Shown: positions 49,674-59,403, counted from the first letter of the stretch. The stretch is DNA of 64,000 bases from Flavobacterium piscis (GCF_001686925.1 NZ_LVEN01000004.1:62001-126000), one strand, 5' to 3'. Program-made: numbers and translations. The notes: generated by a model from the letters alone, not told the origin.

Positions 49674-50879
49674 ATGAAAAAAATTTCACTACTTTTAATT
49701 TGTTCTTTTATTCTTTTTAAAGTACAGGCACAGGACAACCGCCCTATTACAACGGGAGTTCCCTTTTTATTAGTTGCGGCAGATGCCAGAGCAGCAGGTT
49801 TAGCTGATCAGGGTGTAGCAACATCAGCAGACGCATTCTCTCAGCAATGGAATCCTGCAAAATATGCTTTTTCAGTAGATAAGCAAGGTTTTTCGATTAG
49901 TTACACTCCGTACCTAACAGACTTAGCCAATGACATTTCATTAGGTCAGGTAACGTACTACAATAAAATTAATGAACGAAGTGCCTTTGCAGGAAGTCTT
50001 CGCTATTTTGGTTTTGGAGATATTGAGCTAAGAACAACAGGAGATCCAAGTGAAGCTGCCAGAATAGTATCGCCAAACGAATTTGCTTTGGACGGATCTT
50101 ATTCTTTGAAATTAAGCGAAACATTCTCTATGGCAGTTGCCGCAAGATTTATCAATTCAAATCTAAAAATTGCCTCAGAAGATATAGACGCTTCTGCAGC
50201 CAGTACTTTTGCAGTTGATATTGCCGGATTTTACCAATCTGAAGAAATTGCTTATTCAGACTTCAACGGACGATGGAGAGCAGGTTTCAACATGCAAAAC
50301 CTTGGCCAGAAAATAAGCTACGACAATGATGACTTAAGCTCAAACTTTATACCGGCAAATTTAAGATTAGGTGGTGGTTTTGATTTTATTCTGGACGACT
50401 ACAATAAAGTTGGACTGAGCGTAGAATTTACCAAACTTTTAGTCCCTACTCCTCCGGGACCAGGAACTCCGATAGATTTAAACGGAGATGGCGATTATAA
50501 TGATCCTGGAGAAACTTCTCAGGAACAGGCTAATGCCACAAATTACAAAAACTACAATGATATAGGTTGGGTTTCAGGTATTTTTAAATCATTTGGAGAT
50601 GCTCCGGGTGGTTTTAGCGAAGAATTAAAAGAAATCACTTATAGTGTGGCCGGAGAATATACTTATCAGGATGCTTTTTCGATGAGAGCAGGATATTACC
50701 ACCAAAGTCCTCAAAAAGGAGGCGTTCAGTTTTTCTCTTTAGGAGCAGGTTTCAAATATAATGTAGTAAAACTTGATGTTTCTTACCTATTTTCAGCATC
50801 AAAAATTAAAAATCCTTTAGAAAATACACTTCGCTTTTCTTTAACCTTTAACTTTGGCGACAAATACGAAGTTTATTAA
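49674..50879 (+). CDS. porV: Type IX secretion system outer-membrane protein PorV
   Basis: The 401-residue protein has a signal peptide (FKVQAQD) and a FadL-like barrel with PorV signatures: GVPFLLVAADARAAGLADQGVATSADAFSQQWNPAKY near the start and NTLRFSLTFNFGDKYEVY at the end. PorV shuttles cargo from the translocon to PorU. A short acidic insertion (IDLNGDGDYNDPGETSQEQ) has a dockerin-like calcium-loop look. It follows porU and is likely co-transcribed. Confidence 0.96.
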   Translation: MKKISLLLICSFILFKVQAQDNRPITTGVPFLLVAADARAAGLADQGVATSADAFSQQWNPAKYAFSVDKQGFSISYTPYLTDLANDISLGQVTYYNKINERSAFAGSLRYFGFGDIELRTTGDPSEAARIVSPNEFALDGSYSLKLSETFSMAVAARFINSNLKIASEDIDASAASTFAVDIAGFYQSEEIAYSDFNGRWRAGFNMQNLGQKISYDNDDLSSNFIPANLRLGGGFDFILDDYNKVGLSVEFTKLLVPTPPGPGTPIDLNGDGDYNDPGETSQEQANATNYKNYNDIGWVSGIFKSFGDAPGGFSEELKEITYSVAGEYTYQDAFSMRAGYYHQSPQKGGVQFFSLGAGFKYNVVKLDVSYLFSASKIKNPLENTLRFSLTFNFGDKYEVY

Positions 50880-50905
50880 ACGAATAAAACAATAAAAACA
50901 ATAAC

Positions 50906-50945
50906 AATCCAAATTTCTATTTCTTAGAGATTTGGATTTTTTTTC
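50906..50945 (+). terminator. porV terminator
   Basis: AATCCAAATTTCT (50906-50918) pairs with AGAGATTTGGATT (50926-50938, one G-U pair) followed by a run of T. It separates porUV from cdd. Confidence 0.75.
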
Positions 50946-50957
50946 CCATAAAAAGAA

Positions 50958-51440
50958 ATGAAAGAAATAAGCATAACATCATCTTTTACCGTTTACAATT
51001 CTCTGGAAGAACTTTCAAAAGACATACAAGACTTAATGAGCGAGGCTGTTGAAGTTCGAAAAAAAGCATATGCCCCTTATTCTCAATTTAGAGTTGGAGC
51101 AGCATTATTATTAGATAACGGAAAAATAGTTTTGGGATCAAATCAGGAAAATGCAGCTTATCCATCAGGATTATGTGCAGAACGCGTTGCCATTTTTCAT
51201 GCGGGAAGTGTTTATCCCGATGCAAAAATTCTAAAGATAGCTATTACAGCAGCTTCAGACACGAATCAGACTACCGCTCCAATTCCACCATGTGGTTCTT
51301 GCCGCCAATCGATTGCCGAATACGAAATCAGGCAAGATACCCCTATAGAAATCTATTTTATGGGCGAAATTGGCGAAGTTTACAAATCAGCATCCCTTAA
51401 AAATTTGCTTCCTTTTATGTTTGATAAAAAGTTCTTATAA
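50958..51440 (+). CDS. cdd: Cytidine deaminase
   Basis: The 160-residue enzyme has the zinc-site motifs CAERVAIF (Cys-Ala-Glu) and PPCGSCRQ (two Cys ligands), and the substrate-site YSQFRVGAALLLDNGK and GSNQENAAYPSG. It deaminates cytidine and deoxycytidine in pyrimidine salvage. The length is slightly above the 130-residue core because of an N-terminal helix. It lies alone between the porV terminator and pdhA. Confidence 0.96.
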   Translation: MKEISITSSFTVYNSLEELSKDIQDLMSEAVEVRKKAYAPYSQFRVGAALLLDNGKIVLGSNQENAAYPSGLCAERVAIFHAGSVYPDAKILKIAITAASDTNQTTAPIPPCGSCRQSIAEYEIRQDTPIEIYFMGEIGEVYKSASLKNLLPFMFDKKFL

Positions 51441-51490
51441 AAAAAAGCCAAAAAGTCACGTTTAAATTTTACTTCTTAATAGGAATGTCT

Positions 51491-51498
51491 TATTTTTG
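51491..51498 (+). promoter_or_regulatory. -7 box of the pdhA/E2 operon
   Basis: TATTTTTG matches TAnnTTTG. It gives a leader of about 95 bases that contains a small CCCGACCTTTCGGG hairpin and a GGGAGG tract. Confidence 0.5.
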
Positions 51499-51598
51499 CA
51501 TCCCGACCTTTCGGGCGCAAATTTGTGGGAGGAAACTATTTTGCGTTATAGGCAACAATTGATAACACAAACAAACTTTAGCAAAAGAAAGAATTCAG

Positions 51599-52597
51599 AT
51601 GAAAGAAGTTACAAAAGAAGTATATTTAAAGTGGTACGAAGACATGCTACTTTGGAGAAAGTTTGAAGACAAACTTGCAGCATTATACATTCAACAAAAA
51701 GTTAGAGGTTTTTTACACCTATATAATGGTCAGGAAGCTGTACTAGCAGGTGCCTTGCACGCTATGGACCTGACTAAAGATAAAATGATTACTGCTTACA
51801 GAAACCACGTACAGCCAATTGGTATGGGAGTTGATCCCAGACGAGTGATGGCTGAACTTTTAGGAAAAGCAACAGGAACTTCTAAAGGTATGGGAGGCTC
51901 TATGCACATTTTCTCTAAAGAACACCGTTTTTACGGAGGACACGGAATCGTAGGTGGACAAATCCCGGTAGGAGCTGGTTTAGCTTTTGCTGATAAATAT
52001 TTTGAAACTGGCGGAGTAACTATGACCTATTTTGGTGATGGTGCTGCAAGACAAGGTTCATTACACGAAGCTTTCAACATGGCTATGTTATGGAAATTAC
52101 CAGTTGTATTTATCGTTGAAAATAACGGTTATGCAATGGGAACTTCTGTAGAAAGAACTGCAAACCATACTGATATCTGGAAACTTGGTTTAGGATATGA
52201 AATGCCTTGCGGACCAGTTGACGGAATGAATCCTGTAAAAGTTGCTGAAGCAATGACAGAAGCTATCGACAGAGCACGTCGTGGTGACGGACCAACTTTC
52301 CTTGAAATGAAAACATACCGTTACAGAGGACACTCTATGTCTGATGCACAATTATACCGTTCTAAAGAAGAGGTTGAAGAGTACAAAAAAATTGACCCTA
52401 TTACTCAGGTTTTAGATGTAATTATGGATCAAAAGTATGCTACAGAAGAAGAAATTGAAGTAATTGACCAAAGAGTTAAAGATTTGGTTGAAGAATGTGT
52501 GAAATTCGCTGAAGAATCTCCATATCCTGAATTACAACAATTATACGATGTAGTATACGCACAAGAAGACTATCCATTCACACCTCATAAACTATAA
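51599..52597 (+). CDS. pdhA: Pyruvate dehydrogenase E1 component, alpha subunit
   Basis: The 332-residue protein shows the alpha-subunit signatures: MLLWRKFEDKLAALY, the thiamin-diphosphate motif GDGAARQGSLHEAFNMAMLWKLPVVFIVENN (GDG...NN) and the phosphorylation-loop-like YRYRGHSMSDAQLYR. With an E1 beta partner it decarboxylates pyruvate and acetylates the lipoyl groups of E2. E2 follows after six bases. No E1 beta or E3 gene is adjacent. Confidence 0.97.
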   Translation: MKEVTKEVYLKWYEDMLLWRKFEDKLAALYIQQKVRGFLHLYNGQEAVLAGALHAMDLTKDKMITAYRNHVQPIGMGVDPRRVMAELLGKATGTSKGMGGSMHIFSKEHRFYGGHGIVGGQIPVGAGLAFADKYFETGGVTMTYFGDGAARQGSLHEAFNMAMLWKLPVVFIVENNGYAMGTSVERTANHTDIWKLGLGYEMPCGPVDGMNPVKVAEAMTEAIDRARRGDGPTFLEMKTYRYRGHSMSDAQLYRSKEEVEEYKKIDPITQVLDVIMDQKYATEEEIEVIDQRVKDLVEECVKFAEESPYPELQQLYDVVYAQEDYPFTPHKL

Positions 52598-52603
52598 TAT
52601 ATT

Positions 52604-54274
52604 ATGGCCATAAAAGTAACAATGCCTCGTTTGAGCGATACTATGACGGAAGGAACGGTAGCGACTTGGTTAAAAAAAGTAGGCGACAAAATTAGCGAAG
52701 GAGATATCCTTGCTGAAATTGAAACAGATAAAGCAACAATGGAATTTGAGTCTTTCAACGAAGGAACTCTTTTACATATCGGAATTCAAGAAGGAGAAAC
52801 TGCTCCTGTTGATTCATTATTAGCAATCATTGGTAACGAAGGAGAAGATATTTCTGCTCTTTTAGCTGGTGGCGATGCTCCTGCTGCTGCAGAAGCACCA
52901 AAAGCGGAAACAAAAGAAGCTGAAGCAAAAGACGCTCCTGCTGAAACAAAAACTGAGACTGCTGCTCCTGCAAAAGCTGCAGCTGCATTACCAAAAGGCG
53001 TTATAGTTGTAACTATGCCTCGTTTGAGTGATACAATGACAGAAGGAACAGTAGCGACCTGGTTGAAAAAAGTAGGTGATGCTGTTGCTGAAGGTGATAT
53101 TCTTGCTGAAATTGAAACAGACAAAGCGACTATGGAGTTTGAGTCTTTCAATGAAGGAACATTATTATACATTGGAATTCAGGAAGGAAATACTGCACCT
53201 GTTGATAGCTTATTAGCTATTATAGGACCTGCAGGAACTGACATTTCCGGAATTGCTGAAAATTATACTGCCGGAGGTGCTGCACCTGCAAGCGCTCCTG
53301 CAACTGAAGAAAAAGCTGCCCCTGCTGCTGAAAAAGCTACTGAAGCAACTGCTGACACTTCATCAAATGGAGGAAGAATTTTAGCTTCGCCTTTAGCGAA
53401 GAAAATCGCTTCTGACAAAGGAATTCAATTAACTCAGGTGAAAGGTTCAGGAGAAAACGGACGTATCGTAAAAAGCGATATCGAAAACTTTACTCCATCT
53501 GCACAAGCACAACCAGCTGCAACAGCAACTACTGCTGCTCCAAAAGCTGATGCTGCTCCTGCTGCACCAAAAGTATTTGTTCCTGCCGGAGAAGTTTTCA
53601 CCGAAGAGATCAAAAATTCTCAAATGCGTAAAATTATCGCAAAACGTTTGGCTGAATCATTATTTACTGCACCGCACTACAACTTAGTGATCGAAGTAAG
53701 CATGGACGAAGCTATGGGCGCAAGAGCGACAATAAATACTGTTCCGGATACAAAAGTATCTTTCAACGATATGGTAATAAAAGCTTGTGCTTTAGCATTG
53801 AAAAAACATCCAAAAATTAACTCTCAGTGGAAAGAAGACGTCATCGTCATCAACCACCACGTTAACATTGGTGTTGCTGTAGCAGTTGAAGACGGATTAG
53901 TAGTTCCTGTATTGAAATTTACTGACGCTATGAGTTTATCTCAAATTGGTGCTTCAGTAAGAGATCTTGCGGGAAGAGCTAAAAACAAAAAATTAGGGCC
54001 ACAAGAAATGGAAGGAAGTACTTTTACAGTATCTAACCTTGGAATGTTTGGTATTACTGAATTCAATTCAATTATCAATCAACCAAACTCTGCTATCCTT
54101 TCTGTAGGTGCAATTGTTGAAAAACCAGTAGTTAAAAACGGTCAAATTGTAGTAGGAAACACAATGATGTTATCATTAGCATGTGACCACAGAACAATTG
54201 ACGGTGCAACTGGTGCTCAATTTTTACAAACATTAAAACAATACATCGAAAGCCCGGTTACAATGTTGGCATAA
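52604..54274 (+). CDS. Dihydrolipoamide acetyltransferase, pyruvate dehydrogenase E2 component
   Basis: The 556-residue protein has two lipoyl domains (about 1-80 and 135-210), each with lipoyl-Lys motif EIETDKATMEFESF, joined by Ala/Pro/Glu-rich linkers. A peripheral-subunit-binding domain follows (about 258-297, ILASPLAKKIASDKGI), then the catalytic acetyltransferase domain with His529 and Asp533 in ACDHRTIDGA. It moves acetyl groups to CoA as the core of the complex. The lipoyl domains are nearly identical at DNA level, pointing to internal duplication. It is co-transcribed with pdhA. Confidence 0.97.
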   Translation: MAIKVTMPRLSDTMTEGTVATWLKKVGDKISEGDILAEIETDKATMEFESFNEGTLLHIGIQEGETAPVDSLLAIIGNEGEDISALLAGGDAPAAAEAPKAETKEAEAKDAPAETKTETAAPAKAAAALPKGVIVVTMPRLSDTMTEGTVATWLKKVGDAVAEGDILAEIETDKATMEFESFNEGTLLYIGIQEGNTAPVDSLLAIIGPAGTDISGIAENYTAGGAAPASAPATEEKAAPAAEKATEATADTSSNGGRILASPLAKKIASDKGIQLTQVKGSGENGRIVKSDIENFTPSAQAQPAATATTAAPKADAAPAAPKVFVPAGEVFTEEIKNSQMRKIIAKRLAESLFTAPHYNLVIEVSMDEAMGARATINTVPDTKVSFNDMVIKACALALKKHPKINSQWKEDVIVINHHVNIGVAVAVEDGLVVPVLKFTDAMSLSQIGASVRDLAGRAKNKKLGPQEMEGSTFTVSNLGMFGITEFNSIINQPNSAILSVGAIVEKPVVKNGQIVVGNTMMLSLACDHRTIDGATGAQFLQTLKQYIESPVTMLA

Positions 54275-54360
54275 TTCAATGTTTATCCTAAGCGAAGTCG
54301 AAGCGTTAGCCTGAGCAAAATCGAAGGCAGACTGATCGAAATCGATGGTTATTTATAATT

Positions 54361-54396
54361 AAATCCCGTTTTGTTTATTCAAAACGGGATTTTTTG
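54361..54396 (+). terminator. Terminator of the pdhA/E2 operon
   Basis: AAATCCCGTTTTG (54361-54373) pairs perfectly with CAAAACGGGATTT (54380-54392) followed by T residues. Between the stop and this hairpin lies a degenerate copy of the AAGCGAAGTCGAA element (54290-54350). Confidence 0.85.
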
Positions 54397-54431
54397 TTTA
54401 ATTTCCCGCCACTAATTCAATTCTTCATAAA

Positions 54432-56279
54432 ATGAAAAAACTAATCCTTGCCACTTTATTCCTGACCATAATTGCCTGTCAGAAAAAGGAACAAACAGAA
54501 AAAGCAACTACCGTTACAGATGAACACAGTTACGCTAAACCAGAACTTGCCGTTGTAAAACATCTGGATCTGGACATAAAAGTCGATTTTGACACTCAGA
54601 CTATTTCAGGAAAAGCTTCCTGGTTAATTGACAATATTAGTAAAGGAAAAGAAATTATCTTTGACGAAAACACACTAAACATTACAAAAGTAACTTTAGG
54701 TGATGACGAAAAAGAAACCAAATTCGAACTTGGAAAAGACACAGAATTTCGCGGAAAACCGCTTCACATCACTATCGAACCTACTACAACTAAAGTAAAT
54801 ATCTACTATAGCACGACTAAGGAAGCTGTTGCTTTACAATGGCTTAAACCAGAACAAACAGCAGACAAAAAGAAACCTTTCCTTTTTTCTCAGGGAGAAA
54901 GCGTATGGTCAAGAACCTGGATTCCCTGCCAGGATTCACCCGGAATTCGTTTTACTTATGATGCAAAAGTTACCGTTCCTAAAGATTTATTAGCCGTAAT
55001 GAGTGCCGTAAATCCGCAAAAGAAAAATGATACGGGAGTTTATACTTTCAAACAAGATAAAGCAATTCCTTCTTATTTAATGGCAATTGCCGTTGGAGAT
55101 ATCGAATTTCAATCTATTGACAACAGAACCGGAGTTTACGCAGAACCATCCATGTTAAAAAAATCAGCCTGGGAATTTGCTGAACTTGGAAAAATGGTTA
55201 ATGCTGCCGAAAAACTTTACGGGCCTTACCGTTGGGGACGCTATGATGTTTTGGTTTTACCTCCAAGTTTTCCTTATGGAGGAATGGAAAATCCTAATTT
55301 AACTTTCTTAACGCCGGGAGTAATTGCAGGCGATCGTTCTCTAACAAGTTTATTAGCCCACGAATTAGGACACAGCTGGAGCGGAAATTTAGTTACAAAC
55401 GCTACCTGGGATGATATTTGGTTAAATGAAGGTTTCACCACTTACGTAGAACACCGTATTGGCGAAGCTATTTTTGGAGAGAAAGAATTTGAAATGCAAA
55501 ACGTTATCACTCGCAAAGAGTTAGTTGATAATGTAGCTGAATATGGAGACACAAGTCCTGACACCAGATTAAAAGTAAGCCTAACAGGAAGAAATCCTGA
55601 CGACGGAATTAGCATGATTCCTTACGTAAAAGGATATGCTTTTTTAAGAGTGATCGAAAACGCTGTTGGACGCGAAAAATTTGATGTTTTCATCAAAAAT
55701 TATTTCGACGCGCATGCTTTTAAATCGATTACTACAGAAGATTTCATTAAATATTACAATGAAAATCTTATAAAAGGAGATAAAGCACTGGCAGATAAAA
55801 TAAAAGCAGAAGACTGGATCTACAAACCTGGAATTCCATCAAATATCACTTCTGTAAGTTCAGTAGATTTTGACGCTATTGATAAAATCCAGAAAAGCTG
55901 GAGAACAACCGGCGTGAAAGGATTAAGCAAAAAAATTACAACTACAACAGAAAAACAACATTTTATCGACCATCTTCCAACGGATATTACACCAAAAGAA
56001 ATGGAAGCGATTGACACTGAATTCAACTTTACGAAAGGCGGAAACTTTATTATAAAACGCCAATGGTTTGTTCAGGCAATAATGCATCAATACAAAGCAG
56101 CAAATCCTGCAATTGAACAATTTTTAATTGGAATTAGCAGAACTGGATCTGTAATGATGTTGTACAAAGAAATGGTTAAAACTCCTGAAGGGAAAGTTTG
56201 GGCAAAACAAGTTTTTGATAAAGCAAAATCTGGTTATCACGCTACAACTATTCAGGCTGTTGAAGGTATTTTGAAATAG
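54432..56279 (+). CDS. M1 family metallopeptidase (aminopeptidase) lipoprotein
   Basis: The 615-residue protein has a lipoprotein signal ending at Cys16 (LTIIACQKKEQ), an N-terminal beta-saddle domain, the exopeptidase motif YGGMENPN and the zinc site HELGH (310-314) with third ligand Glu333 (WLNEGFTTYVEHR). A leukotriene-A4-hydrolase-type C-terminal helical domain ends it. It removes N-terminal residues from peptides, probably in the periplasm; the positive residues after the lipid cysteine do not look like a surface-export signal. It is a single-gene unit. Confidence 0.95.
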   Translation: MKKLILATLFLTIIACQKKEQTEKATTVTDEHSYAKPELAVVKHLDLDIKVDFDTQTISGKASWLIDNISKGKEIIFDENTLNITKVTLGDDEKETKFELGKDTEFRGKPLHITIEPTTTKVNIYYSTTKEAVALQWLKPEQTADKKKPFLFSQGESVWSRTWIPCQDSPGIRFTYDAKVTVPKDLLAVMSAVNPQKKNDTGVYTFKQDKAIPSYLMAIAVGDIEFQSIDNRTGVYAEPSMLKKSAWEFAELGKMVNAAEKLYGPYRWGRYDVLVLPPSFPYGGMENPNLTFLTPGVIAGDRSLTSLLAHELGHSWSGNLVTNATWDDIWLNEGFTTYVEHRIGEAIFGEKEFEMQNVITRKELVDNVAEYGDTSPDTRLKVSLTGRNPDDGISMIPYVKGYAFLRVIENAVGREKFDVFIKNYFDAHAFKSITTEDFIKYYNENLIKGDKALADKIKAEDWIYKPGIPSNITSVSSVDFDAIDKIQKSWRTTGVKGLSKKITTTTEKQHFIDHLPTDITPKEMEAIDTEFNFTKGGNFIIKRQWFVQAIMHQYKAANPAIEQFLIGISRTGSVMMLYKEMVKTPEGKVWAKQVFDKAKSGYHATTIQAVEGILK

Positions 56280-56282
56280 TTT

Positions 56283-56350
56283 TCAGTTTTCAGTCGCAGT
56301 TTTTCAGTCGCAGTTTTCAGTCACAGTTGACAGTTGCAGTGAACAGTTTG
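56283..56350. repeat. CAGTTTTCAGTCGCAG-type tandem repeats
   Basis: Several degenerate units built on TTTCAGTCGCAG and CAGTTGACAGTTGCAG follow the aminopeptidase stop. They are intergenic low-complexity sequence of unknown role. Confidence 0.6.
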
Positions 56351-56366
56351 TAATTTCACAGTTACC

Positions 56367-56404
56367 ATCCCCGATTATCAAATAGATAATTCGGGGATTT
56401 TTTT
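56367..56404 (+). terminator. Terminator after the M1 aminopeptidase gene
   Basis: ATCCCCGATTATC (56367-56379) pairs with GATAATTCGGGGAT (56385-56398, one bulged T) followed by T6. A second partial CCCGTTGGGATT repeat lies just beyond. Confidence 0.75.
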
Positions 56405-56568
56405 ATCCCGTTGGGATTACAATCGGGATACTCTTCTATTCAAAAAATAACCTAGGGAAAATTGTCCATCACATAGCGTAAATCCTCCATGTTCTACAAT
56501 CTGTAATCGTCGCACCTTTGTAATGTCAAAAGACAACAACTAATAATTAACATAAAAAATTAAATAAA

Positions 56569-57120
56569 ATGACACGATTAACAGCATTAAACCCAGAAGA
56601 AGCAACAGGAAAAACTAAAGATTTATTCAACGCTGTACAAGCTAAATTAGGAGTTGTTCCTAACATGATGAGAACAATGGGAAATTCTCCAGCGGTTCTT
56701 GAAGGATATTTGAATTTAAGCGGCGCATTGAGCCACGGAAGACTAAGCTCAAAAACCGGAGAACTAATTGCTCTAACAGTTTCAGAAAGCAATTCATGTG
56801 AGTATTGTGTAGCCGCACACACTTTTATTGGAGGAAAATTATTAAAAACTGACGCACAAGTCCTACATGACGCAAGAACAGGAAATTCTGCTGATGCAAA
56901 AACGGAAGCGATCCTTCAATTTGCTAAAACTTTAATTAGCAAAAATGGTTTAGTAAACGATCAGGATGTAAATGCAATTAAAAATGCAGGGGTTTCAGAC
57001 GCTGAACTTGCAGAAACTGTAGCACATGTTGCATTGAATGTTCTAACCAACTATTTTAACAATACTGCAAACACAGAAATTGATTTTCCGGCAGTTCCTG
57101 GCTTAGCATTACAAAACTAA
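56569..57120 (+). CDS. Carboxymuconolactone decarboxylase/AhpD-like protein
   Basis: The 183-residue protein matches the CMD/AhpD alkylhydroperoxidase family. The redox motif is SNSCEYCVAAHTF (CxxC followed three residues on by His), preceded by the Glu-containing LSSKTGELIALTVSE. Such proteins reduce peroxides through a thiol relay. An AraC regulator lies 81 bases downstream on the same strand and may be co-transcribed. The reductant is unknown. Confidence 0.92.
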   Translation: MTRLTALNPEEATGKTKDLFNAVQAKLGVVPNMMRTMGNSPAVLEGYLNLSGALSHGRLSSKTGELIALTVSESNSCEYCVAAHTFIGGKLLKTDAQVLHDARTGNSADAKTEAILQFAKTLISKNGLVNDQDVNAIKNAGVSDAELAETVAHVALNVLTNYFNNTANTEIDFPAVPGLALQN

Positions 57121-57201
57121 TTTTTCAAACAAAAAACAATTTATAAAGATAGTTGTGAATTTATTTCATGACTATCTTTATATTTTCAAAAACATAGAAT
57201 T

Positions 57202-58080
57202 ATGAGCAATCAAAGTGTTTTTACTTTAATTAATCCGCAAACCGGGAACCTTGCTTTTAAGCTACTTCCGTTTGATAACAATAGCCATTTTGATCATTTG
57301 CAGCGCAATAATTATTTCTCGTTAATTTGGGTTACGAAAGGAAAAGGAAAGGTAAAAGCTGATTTTGCCGAGCATCAGTTTGAAGAAAACTCACTCCTCG
57401 CCTTTTCGCCGTATCAACCTTTTATGCTATGCGTAAGCGAACCTATTGAAGGAATTGCAATTCATTTTCATCCTGATTTTTACTGCATTCATTACCATCA
57501 GAAAGAAGTTTCGTGCAATGGTGTTTTGTTCAACAATGTCTATCAGCCGCCTTTTACCATAATTACAGAAGAAGCGGCTTCGACTTTTAAAATGGTTTTG
57601 GATCAGATGAAAATTGAAATGCAAAATTCAGAACTGGCACAATATGAACTTCTTATTTCGTATTTAAAGATATTTTTGATCACGGCTTCGAGACTCAAAA
57701 ACATACAACTTGAGGAAATGAAATCGGTTCCGGATTCTAAAGAACCTTTTATTCTCCAAAATTTGAAAGATGCAATTGAACTGAATTTTAAAATAAAACA
57801 TTCTGCCGGACATTATGCAGAAATGCTGAACATTTCGGCGAAAGCCTTAGCCAAATTATCAAAAAATTATTTCAACAAAACCTTAACAGATTTAATTGCC
57901 GAAAGAATTATAATCGAAGCTAAAAGAGAACTATACATGACCAACAAAACGATTAAGGAAATCGCTTATGAACTGGGTTATGACGACGAGCATTATTTTA
58001 GCCGATTTTTTAAAACCAATGCCGATGTTTCGCCACAGTTGTATCGTGAAACTGTAGGATTTGGAAAAATGGATAACTAA
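57202..58080 (+). CDS. AraC family transcriptional regulator
   Basis: The 292-residue protein has an N-terminal cupin-like ligand domain (about 15-115, WVTKGKGKVKADFAEHQFEENSLLAFSPYQPFML) and a C-terminal double HTH (190-285) with AGHYAEMLNISAKALAKLSKNYF and IKEIAYELGYDDEHYFSRFFK. It likely regulates the AhpD-like gene upstream, perhaps in response to a peroxide or aromatic compound; that is inference. Its stop codon overlaps the stop of the convergent glycosyltransferase. Confidence 0.93.
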   Translation: MSNQSVFTLINPQTGNLAFKLLPFDNNSHFDHLQRNNYFSLIWVTKGKGKVKADFAEHQFEENSLLAFSPYQPFMLCVSEPIEGIAIHFHPDFYCIHYHQKEVSCNGVLFNNVYQPPFTIITEEAASTFKMVLDQMKIEMQNSELAQYELLISYLKIFLITASRLKNIQLEEMKSVPDSKEPFILQNLKDAIELNFKIKHSAGHYAEMLNISAKALAKLSKNYFNKTLTDLIAERIIIEAKRELYMTNKTIKEIAYELGYDDEHYFSRFFKTNADVSPQLYRETVGFGKMDN

Positions 58081-59321
58081 TTCTTGTTCTTAGCTTCAAT
58101 CCATTTTGCCATGTATTTCGTGCTTTTAAGCGTATGATGCTGCAGCAAACTTCCCATAAAATTTTGCAAACGATGACTTTCAGAGTCATTCAATAATGAA
58201 TTAATTGCCGCTATTAATGCCGTAGAATATTTACTCAATTGATAGCATTCGTTAACGATAGCAACTCCATTTTTTTGAGCTTGTTTCCAAAGATTTTCGT
58301 CGTGATACAATTCAACCGCCTTTTTTGCAAACAACTCAGTATCATCTGTAACAAAGCCATTCCAGGATAAATTGGCGTGCATCGCTTCAGAACCTATTGT
58401 CGTAGTTAAACTTGGCGTTCCGCATTGCATGGCTTCTAATAATTTCCCTTTTAAACCTGCTCCAAAACGAATTGGCGCCAGAACAACCCGTGCTTTTTTA
58501 ACGATTTCATTAGCATCTGCAGCTCTTCCCATAATAAAAAAACCATTTTTAGGCTGATGCAGCTGCAACACTTTTTGCGAAGGATACGCTCCATAAACTT
58601 CTAAAACGGCTTCTGGAAACTGTTTTTTAATTAAAGGCCAAATGGTTTCTTTTAAATATTGAACAGTATTCCAATTGGGTTCATGCAGAAAATTTCCGAT
58701 GAAAACAAAATTTTTACGTTCTTCAAACAAAGGTAATTTCAACAAATCCAATTCGGACATTTCGTAAACTAAAAACGGTAAATAATACAACAAATCCGAA
58801 TCTATTTTAAAAACATCTTTTAAGATTTTCATTTCAAATTCAGAAATAATAAAAGATAAATCGCATCTCAAAATACTTGCAATTTCGCGCTTTGCCACTT
58901 CTTCAGACAATAAATCATGAAGTTCAAAAACTCTATTTTCCTTAAATGCTTTTTGTCTTGCAGTTCTTAAACAATGTAAATCTTCGGTGTCTAATAAACG
59001 AATCGCTTTAGGGCAATTTTCAGATACCCGCCATCCAAATTGTTCTTCGATCATAAAACGATCAAACAAAACCACATCAGGATTCAGTTCGATTATAAAA
59101 TCATCAAAACTGGAATTATTAAGTTCAATTGACACTTTTTTCACTCCAGATTCAGATAAATCGACCATAAAATCGCTGTCTAAAGCCGGACTTGCAAATG
59201 TAATTTCGAATCCATTTTGTTTAAAAATAGAAATCAATTGCATCATTCTTCCACCCGCTGCAGACGAATTTGGTTCAGGCCAAACAAAGCCAATGATTAA
59301 GAGTTTTTTTATCTGATTCAT
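58077..59321 (-). CDS. Glycosyltransferase (GT4-like)
   Basis: From MNQIKKLLII (59321) the protein has 414 residues with a two-domain GT-B fold. The N-terminal domain has GFVWPEPNSSAAGGRMMQL. The C-terminal domain has FIGNFLHEPNWNTVQYL and PIRFGAGLKGKLLEAMQCGTPSLTTTIGSEAM, which includes the nucleotide-binding Glu region. The donor and acceptor are unknown, and no polysaccharide gene cluster surrounds it. The earlier Met (59369) adds a segment without homology to the fold and is not preferred. Confidence 0.87.
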   Translation of the reverse strand: MNQIKKLLIIGFVWPEPNSSAAGGRMMQLISIFKQNGFEITFASPALDSDFMVDLSESGVKKVSIELNNSSFDDFIIELNPDVVLFDRFMIEEQFGWRVSENCPKAIRLLDTEDLHCLRTARQKAFKENRVFELHDLLSEEVAKREIASILRCDLSFIISEFEMKILKDVFKIDSDLLYYLPFLVYEMSELDLLKLPLFEERKNFVFIGNFLHEPNWNTVQYLKETIWPLIKKQFPEAVLEVYGAYPSQKVLQLHQPKNGFFIMGRAADANEIVKKARVVLAPIRFGAGLKGKLLEAMQCGTPSLTTTIGSEAMHANLSWNGFVTDDTELFAKKAVELYHDENLWKQAQKNGVAIVNECYQLSKYSTALIAAINSLLNDSESHRLQNFMGSLLQHHTLKSTKYMAKWIEAKNKN

Positions 59322-59403
59322 TACAAAATATTTCAAGCTACAAAATAATACTTTTTTAAGCGCAATCATGCGATAATTCCCGATTTTTAGTGATAAAAAA
59401 CAC

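Noticed and set aside
52786..53172. 128-codon minus-strand frame in the E2 gene
   Set aside because: It mirrors the Ala/Pro/Glu-rich linker and lipoyl domain; the Ser/Ala-rich peptide is a by-product of codon bias.
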